DNA of 41,667 nucleotides from DAMCAP01 sp964369265 (lineage in GTDB: Bacteria > Bacillota > Clostridia > Oscillospirales > Ruminococcaceae). The notes under the pieces were generated by a model that worked only from the letters and a program-made list of their open reading frames with translations, ran no database searches and had not been told where the DNA came from. Where the stretch lies: NCBI GenBank assembly GCA_964369265.1, contig CAYJEV010000004.1, positions 1 through 41,667 of the forward strand. Direction: 5' to 3'. The translations under genes were made by a program, and so were the position numbers. Every line of letters starts with the position of its first letter. Positions within the stretch are counted from its first letter, which is position 1. Of this stretch, positions 1 to 6,760 are shown piece by piece.

Positions 1-23
1 GGCAACAAAAGCCTCTTTTTTTT
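1..23 (+). terminator. Right part of a probable terminator of an upstream gene
   Basis: The window opens with GGC, a short A-rich loop, GCCTC and a run of eight T. This fits the 3' half of a rho-independent terminator whose left arm (expected GAGGC) starts just outside the window. The upstream gene cannot be seen, so this is an inference from the arm and T-run only. Confidence 0.35.
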
Positions 24-49
24 GCGTTTTTAGGCTAAAATAAACCTCT

Positions 50-77
50 ATACAATTGGAAATAATTTACATATAAT
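50..77 (+). promoter_or_regulatory. SigE-like promoter candidate for the spoIIIA operon
   Basis: CATATAAT at 70-77 fits the CATAnnnT form of SigE -10 elements, and ATACAA at 50-55 lies 14 nt upstream as a possible -35. In Bacillus the spoIIIA operon is transcribed in the mother cell by SigE, so a SigE-type site is expected here. The -35 match is weak. A second CATAGTAT at about 249-256 is an alternative -10. A start after 77 would place the micro-ORF at 149 in the transcript as first cistron. Confidence 0.35.
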
Positions 78-148
78 TAATATAACCAATACCACAAAAG
101 GGCAGTCGATTTGCTTGGCTAGAATAGATGTTTAAAGGAGAGAAAAGG

Positions 149-232
149 ATGTTTAAAGATAGGGAATACATATTGTTGATTTTATGGGTGTTAGTAACAA
201 TTAGTGGAAATATTGTTTCGGGAGTGGTCTAA
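149..232 (+). CDS. Possible 27-residue membrane micro-protein upstream of spoIIIAA
   Basis: A short open frame runs from ATG at 149 to TAA at 230-232. It has a strong Shine-Dalgarno (AAAGGAG, 134-140) at 8-nt spacing. The 27-residue product begins MFKDREY and is then one continuous hydrophobic segment (ILLILWVLVTISGNIV), so it would be a single-pass membrane peptide with a charged N-terminus. It lies 44 bp before spoIIIAA in the same direction. I do not recognise the peptide. It may be a small sporulation membrane protein, a leader peptide, or a chance frame. The 10-mer ATGTTTAAAG occurs twice, at 128 and 149, suggesting a small local duplication around the start. Confidence 0.45.
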   Translation: MFKDREYILLILWVLVTISGNIVSGVV

Positions 233-276
233 ATTTTGATTAGCCAACATAGTATAGTAAAAAATGGAGGTGAAAA

Positions 277-1227
277 ATGGACAAACAATATTTAGAGGCA
301 GTATCTCAGCTTAATGGAAAGCTAAAAGAAGAGGCTTTAAAGCTGGAGCCATCTTTGCAAGAAACAGTTAGTGAAATAAGGGTTTGTTATGGTAGCGAAA
401 TAAGGATAACACAAAGAGGGGCAAGCTTTTTTATAGGAAATGATGGAAGGCTTACTAAAAATGCGACAGGAAGTTATATTGTGACAGAGGAGGATATAGA
501 AGAGAGCTTATTTTCTCTGTGTCAGGGTTCAGTTCATAGCCACATAAAAGAGCTAGTCGAAGGATACATAACAACTAAGGGCGGGCATAGGGTTGGTGTC
601 AGCGGAATAATGACTTATGATGAAAAGGGGATAATTAAAAGCGTTCGCAAAATAAATTCATATGTCATTAGAATAGCACGACAATTTGAAGGGATTTCAG
701 ACATGCTCGCCTTTTTGTTTGAGGAAAAGGCAGAGGGCTTAATCATTGCTTCAGAGCCAAGCGGAGGAAAAACCACTTTACTATGCGACTTAGCTAGAAG
801 GCTATCTCTTAAATATGATATTGCTGTTATTGATGAAAGAAAAGAGCTGTCAGATAGATTAAAAGGCTCGCCCATATCTGTTGTGACAGGGGTTAAAAAA
901 TCGGAGGGGATAGTGCTTGCGATAAGAAGCTTATCTCCACAAATTATTATTTGCGATGAGATAACAGATAGCGAGAATGAGGCAGTGATTTCTTCGGTTA
1001 ATTCTGGGGTTAGCCTTATAACCACAATTCATGCTGGTAGTGCCAAGGAGTTTGCACATAAGAAAGTTTCAAAGGCATTGTTAGATAGCGGTGCATTTAA
1101 ACATATTGCTTTTTTAAAAGGCAGACATGCTCCGTCAGAAGTGAGGGAGGTGTTAAAGGTTGTTGATGTTAAAGAGTGGTGGAATTGCTCTCATAATAGC
1201 AGGAGGGGCAATGCTAGGGATGTGTAG
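277..1227 (+). CDS. spoIIIAA: SpoIIIAA, stage III sporulation ATPase
   Basis: This is the first gene of the spoIIIA operon, a RecA/VirB11-like secretion ATPase in the mother cell thought to power or assemble the SpoIIIA-SpoIIQ channel into the forespore. The 316-residue protein has a Walker A-type loop SEPSGGKTT at residues 159-167 (K165) and a Walker B strand PQIIICDE at 221-228. The first Gly of the classical P-loop is Ser here. The start is well supported by GGAGGTG a few bases upstream. The C-terminus extends 62 bp into spoIIIAB in another frame, so the last 20 or so residues are shared coding DNA. Family and operon order make the call secure. Confidence 0.95.
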   Translation: MDKQYLEAVSQLNGKLKEEALKLEPSLQETVSEIRVCYGSEIRITQRGASFFIGNDGRLTKNATGSYIVTEEDIEESLFSLCQGSVHSHIKELVEGYITTKGGHRVGVSGIMTYDEKGIIKSVRKINSYVIRIARQFEGISDMLAFLFEEKAEGLIIASEPSGGKTTLLCDLARRLSLKYDIAVIDERKELSDRLKGSPISVVTGVKKSEGIVLAIRSLSPQIIICDEITDSENEAVISSVNSGVSLITTIHAGSAKEFAHKKVSKALLDSGAFKHIAFLKGRHAPSEVREVLKVVDVKEWWNCSHNSRRGNARDV

Positions 1228-1663
1228 AGCAGAGAGCCTTCTTAGGAGAGATACATCTCTTGAAGCGATTAGGATGCTTATTTCTTCCCTTAAAAATGCC
1301 CTAATACATACAGAAGCAGAGCCTTATGAGTTGTTAAGAACAGCCTCGTATCTGAAAGAAATAAAAAGTCTTGATTTTGTTGCTAGATGCTTAAAATCGG
1401 AGGAAAGCTTTAAAACAGTTTGGCGAGAGAATGTATATAAGACAGAGATTGCTTTTTCATATGATGAAAAAAATATAATAGCTTCGCTCGGAGATATATT
1501 AGGCAGCAGCGATATAGACACACAAGTATCTCAGCTTAATATAGTCGAGGAGATGATAAAGAGCATATCTGAAAGCTCAAAAACACAAATAAAAAATCAA
1601 GTGCGTCTTTCATATAATTTAGGGATACTTTTTGGAGTGTTTGTTGCAATAATACTGATATAG
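1166..1663 (+). CDS. spoIIIAB: SpoIIIAB, stage III sporulation membrane protein
   Basis: Second gene of the operon, 165 residues. The N-terminus (MLKSGGIALIIAGGAMLG) is a single hydrophobic anchor. It is followed by a mainly helical soluble region and a second hydrophobic segment at the extreme C-terminus (LGILFGVFVAIILI), the known layout of SpoIIIAB. The sequence EAIRMLISSLKNALIHTEAEP matches the family's RxL-xxL-xxEI(x)Y region loosely. I chose ATG at 1166 over the in-frame TTGs at 1160 and 1163 because AAAGG (1155-1159) is 6 nt away and the product then starts MLK as in homologues. The overlap with spoIIIAA suggests translational coupling. Confidence 0.9.
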   Translation: MLKSGGIALIIAGGAMLGMCRAESLLRRDTSLEAIRMLISSLKNALIHTEAEPYELLRTASYLKEIKSLDFVARCLKSEESFKTVWRENVYKTEIAFSYDEKNIIASLGDILGSSDIDTQVSQLNIVEEMIKSISESSKTQIKNQVRLSYNLGILFGVFVAIILI

Positions 1664-1674
1664 GAGGGAAGTTT

Positions 1675-1869
1675 GTGGATGTTGATTTAATTTTTAGAAT
1701 AGCTGGAATAGGTATAGTAGTTTCTGTGTTAAATCAGGTATTGGTGCGTTCAGGGAGAGAAGATCAAGCAATGCTGACAACACTTGCTGGTCTTATAGTA
1801 GTGTTAATGGTTATGATATATGAAATAAACGACCTATTCGATACAGTCAAGACGGTGTTTAGGCTATGA
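1675..1869 (+). CDS. spoIIIAC: SpoIIIAC, small stage III sporulation membrane protein
   Basis: A 64-residue protein with two hydrophobic segments (about residues 5-24 and 32-50), matching the small SpoIIIAC subunit in length and in the sequence IFRIAGIGIVVSVLNQVL...GREDQA. It starts at GTG 1675 with GGAGGG (1663-1668) at 6-nt spacing. The stop TGA overlaps the ATG of spoIIIAD (ATGA), so the two are translationally coupled. SpoIIIAC is an integral membrane part of the SpoIIIA channel complex at the outer forespore membrane. Confidence 0.92.
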   Translation: MDVDLIFRIAGIGIVVSVLNQVLVRSGREDQAMLTTLAGLIVVLMVMIYEINDLFDTVKTVFRL

Positions 1870-2249
1870 GTTATTTTAGCGTACTTGGAGCTGGTATTAC
1901 CATTGCAATGCTCTCGCAATTATTAAAATCTGCGAAGTGGGATTATGGCAATTTAGTATCGCTAGCAGGCACTATTCTGCTTTTAGCATGGTTGATAGTG
2001 CCTATAAGCGAGATAATCAGTTATGTTGAAAATATAGGTGTTGATAGTTCGGCTATATATTTAGAAAATGTAATCAAGGCTTTGGGAATAAGCATTGTGA
2101 CAAAGCTTTCTGTTGATAGTTGCAATGATATGGGAGAGTCGGCGATTGGTGGTAAGTTGGAGATGTGTGGTAGGGTGGCTGTTATTAGCATGATAACGCC
2201 GCTGATAACCGATGTAATTGAAATAGTTCTTAGTGGGGTGGGAATATGA
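1866..2249 (+). CDS. spoIIIAD: SpoIIIAD, stage III sporulation membrane protein
   Basis: A 127-residue integral membrane protein, homologous in its first half to SpoIIIAC (GAGITIAMLSQLLKSAKWDYGNLVSLAGTILLL), with further hydrophobic segments near residues 75-85 and 105-125. It overlaps spoIIIAC by 4 bp and spoIIIAE by 4 bp (ATGA at 2246), so it sits mid-operon with coupled translation. Role: a membrane subunit of the SpoIIIA complex. Confidence 0.92.
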   Translation: MSYFSVLGAGITIAMLSQLLKSAKWDYGNLVSLAGTILLLAWLIVPISEIISYVENIGVDSSAIYLENVIKALGISIVTKLSVDSCNDMGESAIGGKLEMCGRVAVISMITPLITDVIEIVLSGVGI

Positions 2250-3346
2250 AAAAGTATTTTTGCCCCTTAATTATAATTATTTTATGCTTGTCTTTTGTTG
2301 CAGAAATATCTGCAATGGATATATTAAACACTGAAGAAATGGCTGAACAGGCTCTGCCTTATACATATCAACAAGAGATGGAGGGGCTTGGAATAGATTC
2401 ATTAAGCGAGCTAATTAAGTTATCTCCAATAGAAATATTTAAATGGCTTTTTAGTGGAGTGGAGGAGCTAATAACTGAATATATGATTAGTGTTGCTTCA
2501 GTGATAGGGGTTATGCTTATAACCACATCTCTTAAGCACGCACTACCAAGCAGCGATGGAGGAATTTATCTTGCCTTAAATTTTGCCACCCTCTTTTGGG
2601 TTATATTTACTATAAGCAGTGTTGGTGGAAGGGTTGCGCTAGAAGGCACAGAGGCGATAGAACAATCTGGGCTTTTCATGCTTAGTTATATTCCAGTCTT
2701 TTCAGGAGTTGCAATAGCAAGCGGGCTTCCTAGCTCAGCTTTAATTTACCACACAACCTTAATAGGGGTATCGCAGGTTGTAACGCAGATAGCCTCAGAG
2801 TTTTTAGCTCCGCTTTTAAGTGTATACACAGCTATATCACTATCAGGAGTTATTTCAGGCAATAAGGCTCTTTCTGGTGTTAGCAGTGTTATTCGCAAGG
2901 TAATAATATGGAGCTTAACCTTGACTATGACTGTTTTTGTTGGGTTTATAACATTGCAAAGCTTTGTGACAGGTGTTGCAGATTTGTCAGTCAGCAGAGC
3001 TACTAAGATGGTTATAGGCAGCTTCATACCAGTTATTGGTGGTGTGTTGTCTGATGCGATTTCTGTTGCTAGAAGTAGTATAGTGGTGATAAAATCGGTT
3101 GTGGGAAGTATTGGCATTGCTGGGGCTTTAATCATATTTGCACCAACTCTAATTCGACTGTTTGTATGGAGGGTAGTGCTGATGATATGTTGTATGATTG
3201 GAGAGGGAATTGAGGCGACAGAATCAGTAAGAGTTTTAACTGTGTTTATGGACTTAACTTCAATTGTAATCGCAATAATCTTATCAGTTGCTTTAGTATT
3301 TATAATATCAACAGCAGTTATATTGTCGCTTGGGGTGATGAGCTAA
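2246..3346 (+). CDS. spoIIIAE: SpoIIIAE, polytopic stage III sporulation protein
   Basis: A 366-residue polytopic membrane protein with an N-terminal signal-like segment (IIIILCLSFVAEISAMDIL) and about seven further hydrophobic segments, typical of SpoIIIAE. In B. subtilis SpoIIIAE has a cleavable signal sequence and forms a permease-like part of the channel complex. It starts at the ATGA overlap with spoIIIAD, and its TAA shares one base with the spoIIIAF ATG (TAATG). The family call rests on operon position, size and hydropathy together with conserved stretches such as SGVISGNKALSGVSSVIRK. Confidence 0.93.
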   Translation: MKKYFCPLIIIILCLSFVAEISAMDILNTEEMAEQALPYTYQQEMEGLGIDSLSELIKLSPIEIFKWLFSGVEELITEYMISVASVIGVMLITTSLKHALPSSDGGIYLALNFATLFWVIFTISSVGGRVALEGTEAIEQSGLFMLSYIPVFSGVAIASGLPSSALIYHTTLIGVSQVVTQIASEFLAPLLSVYTAISLSGVISGNKALSGVSSVIRKVIIWSLTLTMTVFVGFITLQSFVTGVADLSVSRATKMVIGSFIPVIGGVLSDAISVARSSIVVIKSVVGSIGIAGALIIFAPTLIRLFVWRVVLMICCMIGEGIEATESVRVLTVFMDLTSIVIAIILSVALVFIISTAVILSLGVMS

Positions 3347-3798
3347 TGAATAATTTAAATTTATGGAGCATAAATATAGTAACAGTTTCTGTTATATCTT
3401 CAATTCTTAAACTTTTAGTACCTGATACAAAGCTTAGTTCTGGAGTAATATTTGGAATAAATTTATTTGTGGTTCTCGCTATTATCTCTCCTCTTAGCAA
3501 TGGGGGGAAAATAAGTATAGATTTAGAGCTTGAGGAAATTGAACCAATAGTTTTTAGCGCAGAGGAATACACTTTAAATGAAACTTTAAAAACTTTAGAA
3601 GAAAATATAAGCAGTAAACTTTTAGAACTTGGCATAAATATAGATACAACAGTAATAGATATTAGTATGGGGGACAAAGATAACCTTCAAATAATAATAA
3701 CAATAGAGGAGAGTGAAAAAGTAGAGGAGATAAGATCAGAGCTTGAGGAATATCTTGAGATGGATATTACAGTTATGGCAAAGGAGGAGCAAAGCTGA
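3346..3798 (+). CDS. spoIIIAF: SpoIIIAF, stage III sporulation protein
   Basis: A 150-residue protein with two N-terminal membrane segments (about 4-22 and 30-48) and an acidic soluble C-terminal domain with alternating strands and helices, the ring-building fold known for SpoIIIAF. Start at TAATG overlapping spoIIIAE. The end, CTGA at 3795-3798, overlaps the probable CTG start of spoIIIAG. Confidence 0.9.
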   Translation: MNNLNLWSINIVTVSVISSILKLLVPDTKLSSGVIFGINLFVVLAIISPLSNGGKISIDLELEEIEPIVFSAEEYTLNETLKTLEENISSKLLELGINIDTTVIDISMGDKDNLQIIITIEESEKVEEIRSELEEYLEMDITVMAKEEQS

Positions 3799-4268
3799 AG
3801 AACGGTAAAAAAATCTCCTACAAGGCAGCTTTAATGTTGGGAGCTTTTGGAGTATTTCTAATTATGATGAGCGGATTTTTAGTAGAATCTCCCCCTAGTG
3901 AAGAAATAGTAGAGCCAGAACAAACTAGCATAATAGAGCTAAAAGAGGAGTTAGAAGGTATATTAAAAAGGATTGAGGGCGTTGGAGAAGTTACTATATT
4001 AGTGACGTTTGAAGAGATGTCAGAGTATGTATATGCAAAGGAAGAGAAAATAACAGATGAGCAGACAGAAGCGGATTACATACTAATGAACACTGAGGAA
4101 GGCGAAAAGCCATTGGTATTAAAAGAAATACCACCAAAAGTAAAGGGCGTTGTGGTTGTGTGTGAGGGGGCAGAGAGCGCTGTTGTGCAACAATCGATTT
4201 TAGAAGTGCTAAAAGCCTCTCTCGATATTAGCTACACACAAGTCTCCATACAAAAGATGGTGGCATAG
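3795..4268 (+). CDS. spoIIIAG: SpoIIIAG, stage III sporulation ring protein, probable CTG start
   Basis: SpoIIIAG forms a large ring in the intermembrane space between mother cell and forespore. The first in-frame ATG is at 3834, but that would begin inside the membrane segment with no ribosome binding site. CTG at 3795 has AGGAGG (3782-3787) at 7-nt spacing and overlaps the spoIIIAF stop as CTGA, mimicking the ATGA junctions earlier in the operon. It also gives the expected basic N-terminus (KNGKKISYKAAL) before the membrane segment GAFGVFLIMMSGFL. From 3795 the product is 157 residues, short for the family. The C-terminal ring-building motif is visible as RIEGVGEVTILVTFE with GVVVVCEGAES. 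If the ATG at 3834 is used the protein has 144 residues. Confidence 0.88.
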   Translation: MKNGKKISYKAALMLGAFGVFLIMMSGFLVESPPSEEIVEPEQTSIIELKEELEGILKRIEGVGEVTILVTFEEMSEYVYAKEEKITDEQTEADYILMNTEEGEKPLVLKEIPPKVKGVVVVCEGAESAVVQQSILEVLKASLDISYTQVSIQKMVA

Positions 4269-4293
4269 CAATTTTTGTAGAAGCCCCTTTTAA

Positions 4294-4379
4294 AAAATGT
4301 TCTTATCATTCTTTGCTCAGCATGATAAGAGTTTAGGTATTATTATTTCTTTCAAGCTGAGCAAAGAAAGGAACATTTT
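4294..4379 (+). promoter_or_regulatory. Two mutually exclusive hairpins over the spoIIIAH ribosome binding site
   Basis: Hairpin 1 is a perfect 8-bp stem, CTTATCAT 4302-4309 with ATGATAAG 4322-4329, enclosing the 12-nt loop 4310-4321. Hairpin 2 pairs TTCTTTGCTCAGC 4309-4321 with GCTGAGCAAAGAA 4356-4368 (13 bp), extended beyond an internal loop by AAAATGTTC 4294-4302 with GAACATTTT 4371-4379 (9 bp). The loop of hairpin 1 is one arm of hairpin 2. The spoIIIAH Shine-Dalgarno (AAAGGAA about 4367-4373) is inside hairpin 2, and the start ATG at 4382 follows it directly. There is no T-run, so it is not an ordinary terminator. It looks like a translational on/off switch, or possibly a pseudoknot. Function is inferred. 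Confidence 0.6.
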
Positions 4380-4381
4380 AG

Positions 4382-4972
4382 ATGAAAAGATTAAATTTAA
4401 ATTTTATAGTAGGCAAAAGACAGATAGTGTTATCTGCTCTGGTTATGTGTTTATCTTTGGCGGTGTATATTAACTGGGCTTATTCAAATGAAGTGCCTGA
4501 ATATTTCGAGCCAGTCGATATCATAACAGAAACAACAAGCCCAGAGCTTAGCGAAGTCGATACGACTGTAGACGAAGTTAAAAATTATGGCGATTCTGAA
4601 TATGTTGCAGAACTAGAAGGCACAGAGGCATATTTTGCAGAGGCGAAAGTTAATCGCCAAAAGAATAGAGATGAAGTTACAATGACATTAACTGAACTAA
4701 TTGAATCAGAGGATATCTCAACTGACCAAAAGGCACAATTAGCTATGAAGGTTAGCGAGCTTGCTGATACAATTGAATCCGAAGGGAAGATAGAAAACCT
4801 AATTAAGGCCAAAGGCTTCACAGAGTGTATGGTTTACTATGATACAAACAAAGTTGATGTGATTGTTGAAAGTGAAGGCTTAGAAGCAGCAGAGGTTGCA
4901 CAGATGAAGGATATAATTATGAAAGAAGTTTCAGTTCCTGTTGAAAATATAGCAATTATTGAGATAAACTAG
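4382..4972 (+). CDS. spoIIIAH: SpoIIIAH, stage III sporulation channel protein
   Basis: A 196-residue protein with a single N-terminal membrane anchor (about residues 14-34) and an acidic, helix-rich linker. The C-terminal ring-building domain (about 120-196) ends GLEAAEVAQMKDIIMKEVSVP. SpoIIIAH is the mother-cell partner of forespore SpoIIQ, and together they form the zipper-like channel across the intermembrane space. It is the last gene of the operon and the only one separated from its predecessor (113 bp). That gap holds the hairpin pair that can hide its ribosome binding site. A terminator follows at 4988. Confidence 0.93.
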   Translation: MKRLNLNFIVGKRQIVLSALVMCLSLAVYINWAYSNEVPEYFEPVDIITETTSPELSEVDTTVDEVKNYGDSEYVAELEGTEAYFAEAKVNRQKNRDEVTMTLTELIESEDISTDQKAQLAMKVSELADTIESEGKIENLIKAKGFTECMVYYDTNKVDVIVESEGLEAAEVAQMKDIIMKEVSVPVENIAIIEIN

Positions 4973-4987
4973 TGTGATCTTCTCTTG

Positions 4988-5026
4988 AAAAACAGCTTTG
5001 TTAGATTTAGCAGGGCTGTTTTTCTA
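4988..5026 (+). terminator. Terminator of the spoIIIA operon
   Basis: Perfect inverted repeat AAAAACAGC (4988-4996) and GCTGTTTTT (5015-5023), with T-rich sequence running on, 16 bp after the spoIIIAH stop codon. A classic rho-independent shape. Confidence 0.8.
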
Positions 5027-5030
5027 TTTT

Positions 5031-5241
5031 GTAATTAATTTTGAGGGCAAAAATTAAAATGTGTTTACAAATAAAGATAATTAGTTGTGAGCTTTGAAAT
5101 AGCTAATTCATAATTTTAGATGGTTTTTAAAACTTACATCACAGCTTAGAGGTTTTAGCTCAAAAGTCACATATTAGTAACTATTTATCAATGAAATGTT
5201 AATGAAGATATGCACAAAAATAAATATGCGTTCACTACAGC
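5031..5241. other. A/T-rich intergenic stretch without recognisable genes
   Basis: Between the spoIIIA terminator and the next promoter candidate I see only A/T-rich DNA with stop codons in all frames. There is no convincing small ORF, tRNA or repeat. It could hold upstream control sites for the secreted protein at 5358. Confidence 0.5.
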
Positions 5242-5269
5242 TTGTAATAACTTAATGATAGAATATGAT
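5242..5269 (+). promoter_or_regulatory. Weak promoter candidate for the secreted protein gene
   Basis: TTGTAA at 5242-5247 and TATGAT at 5264-5269 with 16-nt spacing resemble a vegetative promoter, leaving a leader of about 80 nt. The -35 matches only four of six consensus bases. Confidence 0.3.
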
Positions 5270-5357
5270 TACTGGGAACGGAAAGATGAAAATAAACTTT
5301 AAATTTAAGACTAAATATAACCGTACCTTATTTTAATATAAATTTTGGAGGAACAAA

Positions 5358-6629
5358 ATGAAAAAAATACTATCAAGCTTATTAGTAGCTTCAATGATCG
5401 CTTCAATGGGAGTGACTTCTTTTGCACTAGAAACATCCGATGTAAACCCTAACATGAGGGTTGGTGATGTTGGAAACACAGCTCTTATGATTGAAGAGGA
5501 CGACAGCTCTGAACTAGAGACTCTATATGTTTATGAAACGAACGGCGTTGATGAGAGAATTCCATATGGCAATAAGTTCTATTACCCACTATTAACAGTT
5601 GAGGGAACTGAAACACATAACGAAGATGGCGAGCCTGTTGGTTATGTTGAGGGCGGACTTTTAGTATATGATTACGATTATGTACAAGGAATTTCTGTTC
5701 GTTCTAGCTGGGAAGAGGGCAAGGAGTTTGTTGAGTCTGTTGAGATTGTAAAAATGAAGGTTGAAGATGCAAATGGCTTTGGAGAGCTAGCTGTTGAATA
5801 CAAAACAGGCGACTACATCCAAGACGCTGACGGCGAAGACTATAAAATATATGATGTGTATTCTGTTGGAAACACAACAGGTGCTGATGGCGCAGGAAAC
5901 GACTCCTCTGGTGTAGCTTTAGTTTCTTCTGATTTAGATGAAGATGAGGCAGAAAATTACTACTACTTCGTTGAGGTTGATACTAAGCCACAACCAACAG
6001 AAACAGATGTAAGCGATTTAATTGGTGTTATTGAACTAAGAAAGAGCCATGACGAGAACGGTATAGTTGGCGAAGAGATTGAAATTGATGTAACAGTTGA
6101 GCTACAATATGAGGAAAGCGATGACTTCATGATTGGTGATACAGAAACTGTTCTTGATTTTGGTGACGGCAACACAGAAGAGTGGATTGATTTTGAGGCA
6201 AGCGAGTATTCCTACTTTATCGTTGACACTTGCGACCAAGATGATATTGTTGCAAAGGTAACTGCAACTTATAATACAGAAATTGGTGCTTTAGAGCCAG
6301 ATGCTAACATGGTATTCTTCAATGGTAACTATGCAACATTCAACAGAAGCGGAGAGCTAACATTTGCAGTTGGTAACAGCTACTACTTTGATGATGAGAT
6401 GTATCTATATGCAGTTAGCAACGATGGAGATATTGAGTTTATAGCTGATTCATCCTCAGATATGTATGACGAATATGAGGAGGCATTCAAAATCAACACA
6501 AGAACTCTAGGAACATACTTCATCTCTGATACTGAGCTTGATTTAGTTGAAGATACAACTCCTGAAGCAGAAGTTGAAAATCCAGACGAAGATATAAAAG
6601 AAAACCCATCCACAGGCGCAAAAGCTTAA
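5358..6629 (+). CDS. Secreted acidic protein ending in a bare NPSTG motif
   Basis: I do not recognise the family. The 423-residue protein has a clear signal peptide (KKILSSLLVASMIASMGVTSFA, cleavage probably after Ala-24). The mature part is very acidic, rich in Asp, Glu, Tyr and Thr and free of further membrane segments. Its strand-rich pattern suggests an extracellular adhesin or matrix-like protein. The last residues are ENPSTGAKA. NPxTG and LPxTG motifs are normally followed by a hydrophobic segment and a basic tail for sortase processing, and neither exists here in any frame before the terminator. GGAGG lies 8 nt before the ATG. The gene is monocistronic and converges on ychF. Confidence 0.8.
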   Translation: MKKILSSLLVASMIASMGVTSFALETSDVNPNMRVGDVGNTALMIEEDDSSELETLYVYETNGVDERIPYGNKFYYPLLTVEGTETHNEDGEPVGYVEGGLLVYDYDYVQGISVRSSWEEGKEFVESVEIVKMKVEDANGFGELAVEYKTGDYIQDADGEDYKIYDVYSVGNTTGADGAGNDSSGVALVSSDLDEDEAENYYYFVEVDTKPQPTETDVSDLIGVIELRKSHDENGIVGEEIEIDVTVELQYEESDDFMIGDTETVLDFGDGNTEEWIDFEASEYSYFIVDTCDQDDIVAKVTATYNTEIGALEPDANMVFFNGNYATFNRSGELTFAVGNSYYFDDEMYLYAVSNDGDIEFIADSSSDMYDEYEEAFKINTRTLGTYFISDTELDLVEDTTPEAEVENPDEDIKENPSTGAKA

Positions 6630-6644
6630 TTTAATATAACAAAA

Positions 6645-6678
6645 TAAGGCTCTATCCACAAAAACGGATAAAGCCTTA
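6645..6678. terminator. Bidirectional terminator between convergent genes
   Basis: TAAGGCTCTATCC (6645-6657) pairs with GGATAAAGCCTTA (6666-6678) with one mismatch, closing an A-rich loop. It lies between the secreted protein gene (+) and ychF (-) and can serve both. T-runs are short. Confidence 0.65.
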
Positions 6679-6683
6679 AAGGT

Positions 6684-6728
6684 TATGGTGACCGATATAA
6701 TCTGATTCGGATGATATCGGTCACCATA
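6684..6728. repeat. 45-bp palindrome, collapsed copy of the 19271 inverted-repeat element
   Basis: The perfect 16-bp arms TTATGGTGACCGATAT (6683-6698) and ATATCGGTCACCATAA (6714-6729) enclose a 15-nt loop. The unit between the two TA dinucleotides, 6684-6685 and 6727-6728, starts GGTGACCGATATAATCTGA. That sequence is almost the same as the termini of the 275-bp element at 19271-19545. It therefore looks like two element ends joined without the interior. Its place between convergent genes lets it work as an additional terminator hairpin. Confidence 0.7.
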
Positions 6729-6760
6729 ATTAAGTTGTGATGTTAATGTGAAGCGTTCGA

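Noticed and set aside
159..167. SpoIIIAA P-loop has Ser instead of the first Gly (residues 159-167 of the protein), considered as a sign of inactivity.
   Set aside because: The GKTT part and the Walker B acidic residues are intact, and variation at the first position occurs in the family, so it is not evidence for loss of function.
2746..3135. 129-codon minus-strand frame opposite spoIIIAE.
   Set aside because: Opposite a conserved sporulation gene and without start signals.
5031..5241. Possible tRNA or riboswitch in the long gap after spoIIIAH.
   Set aside because: No T-loop motif, acceptor stem or known riboswitch core could be found on either strand.
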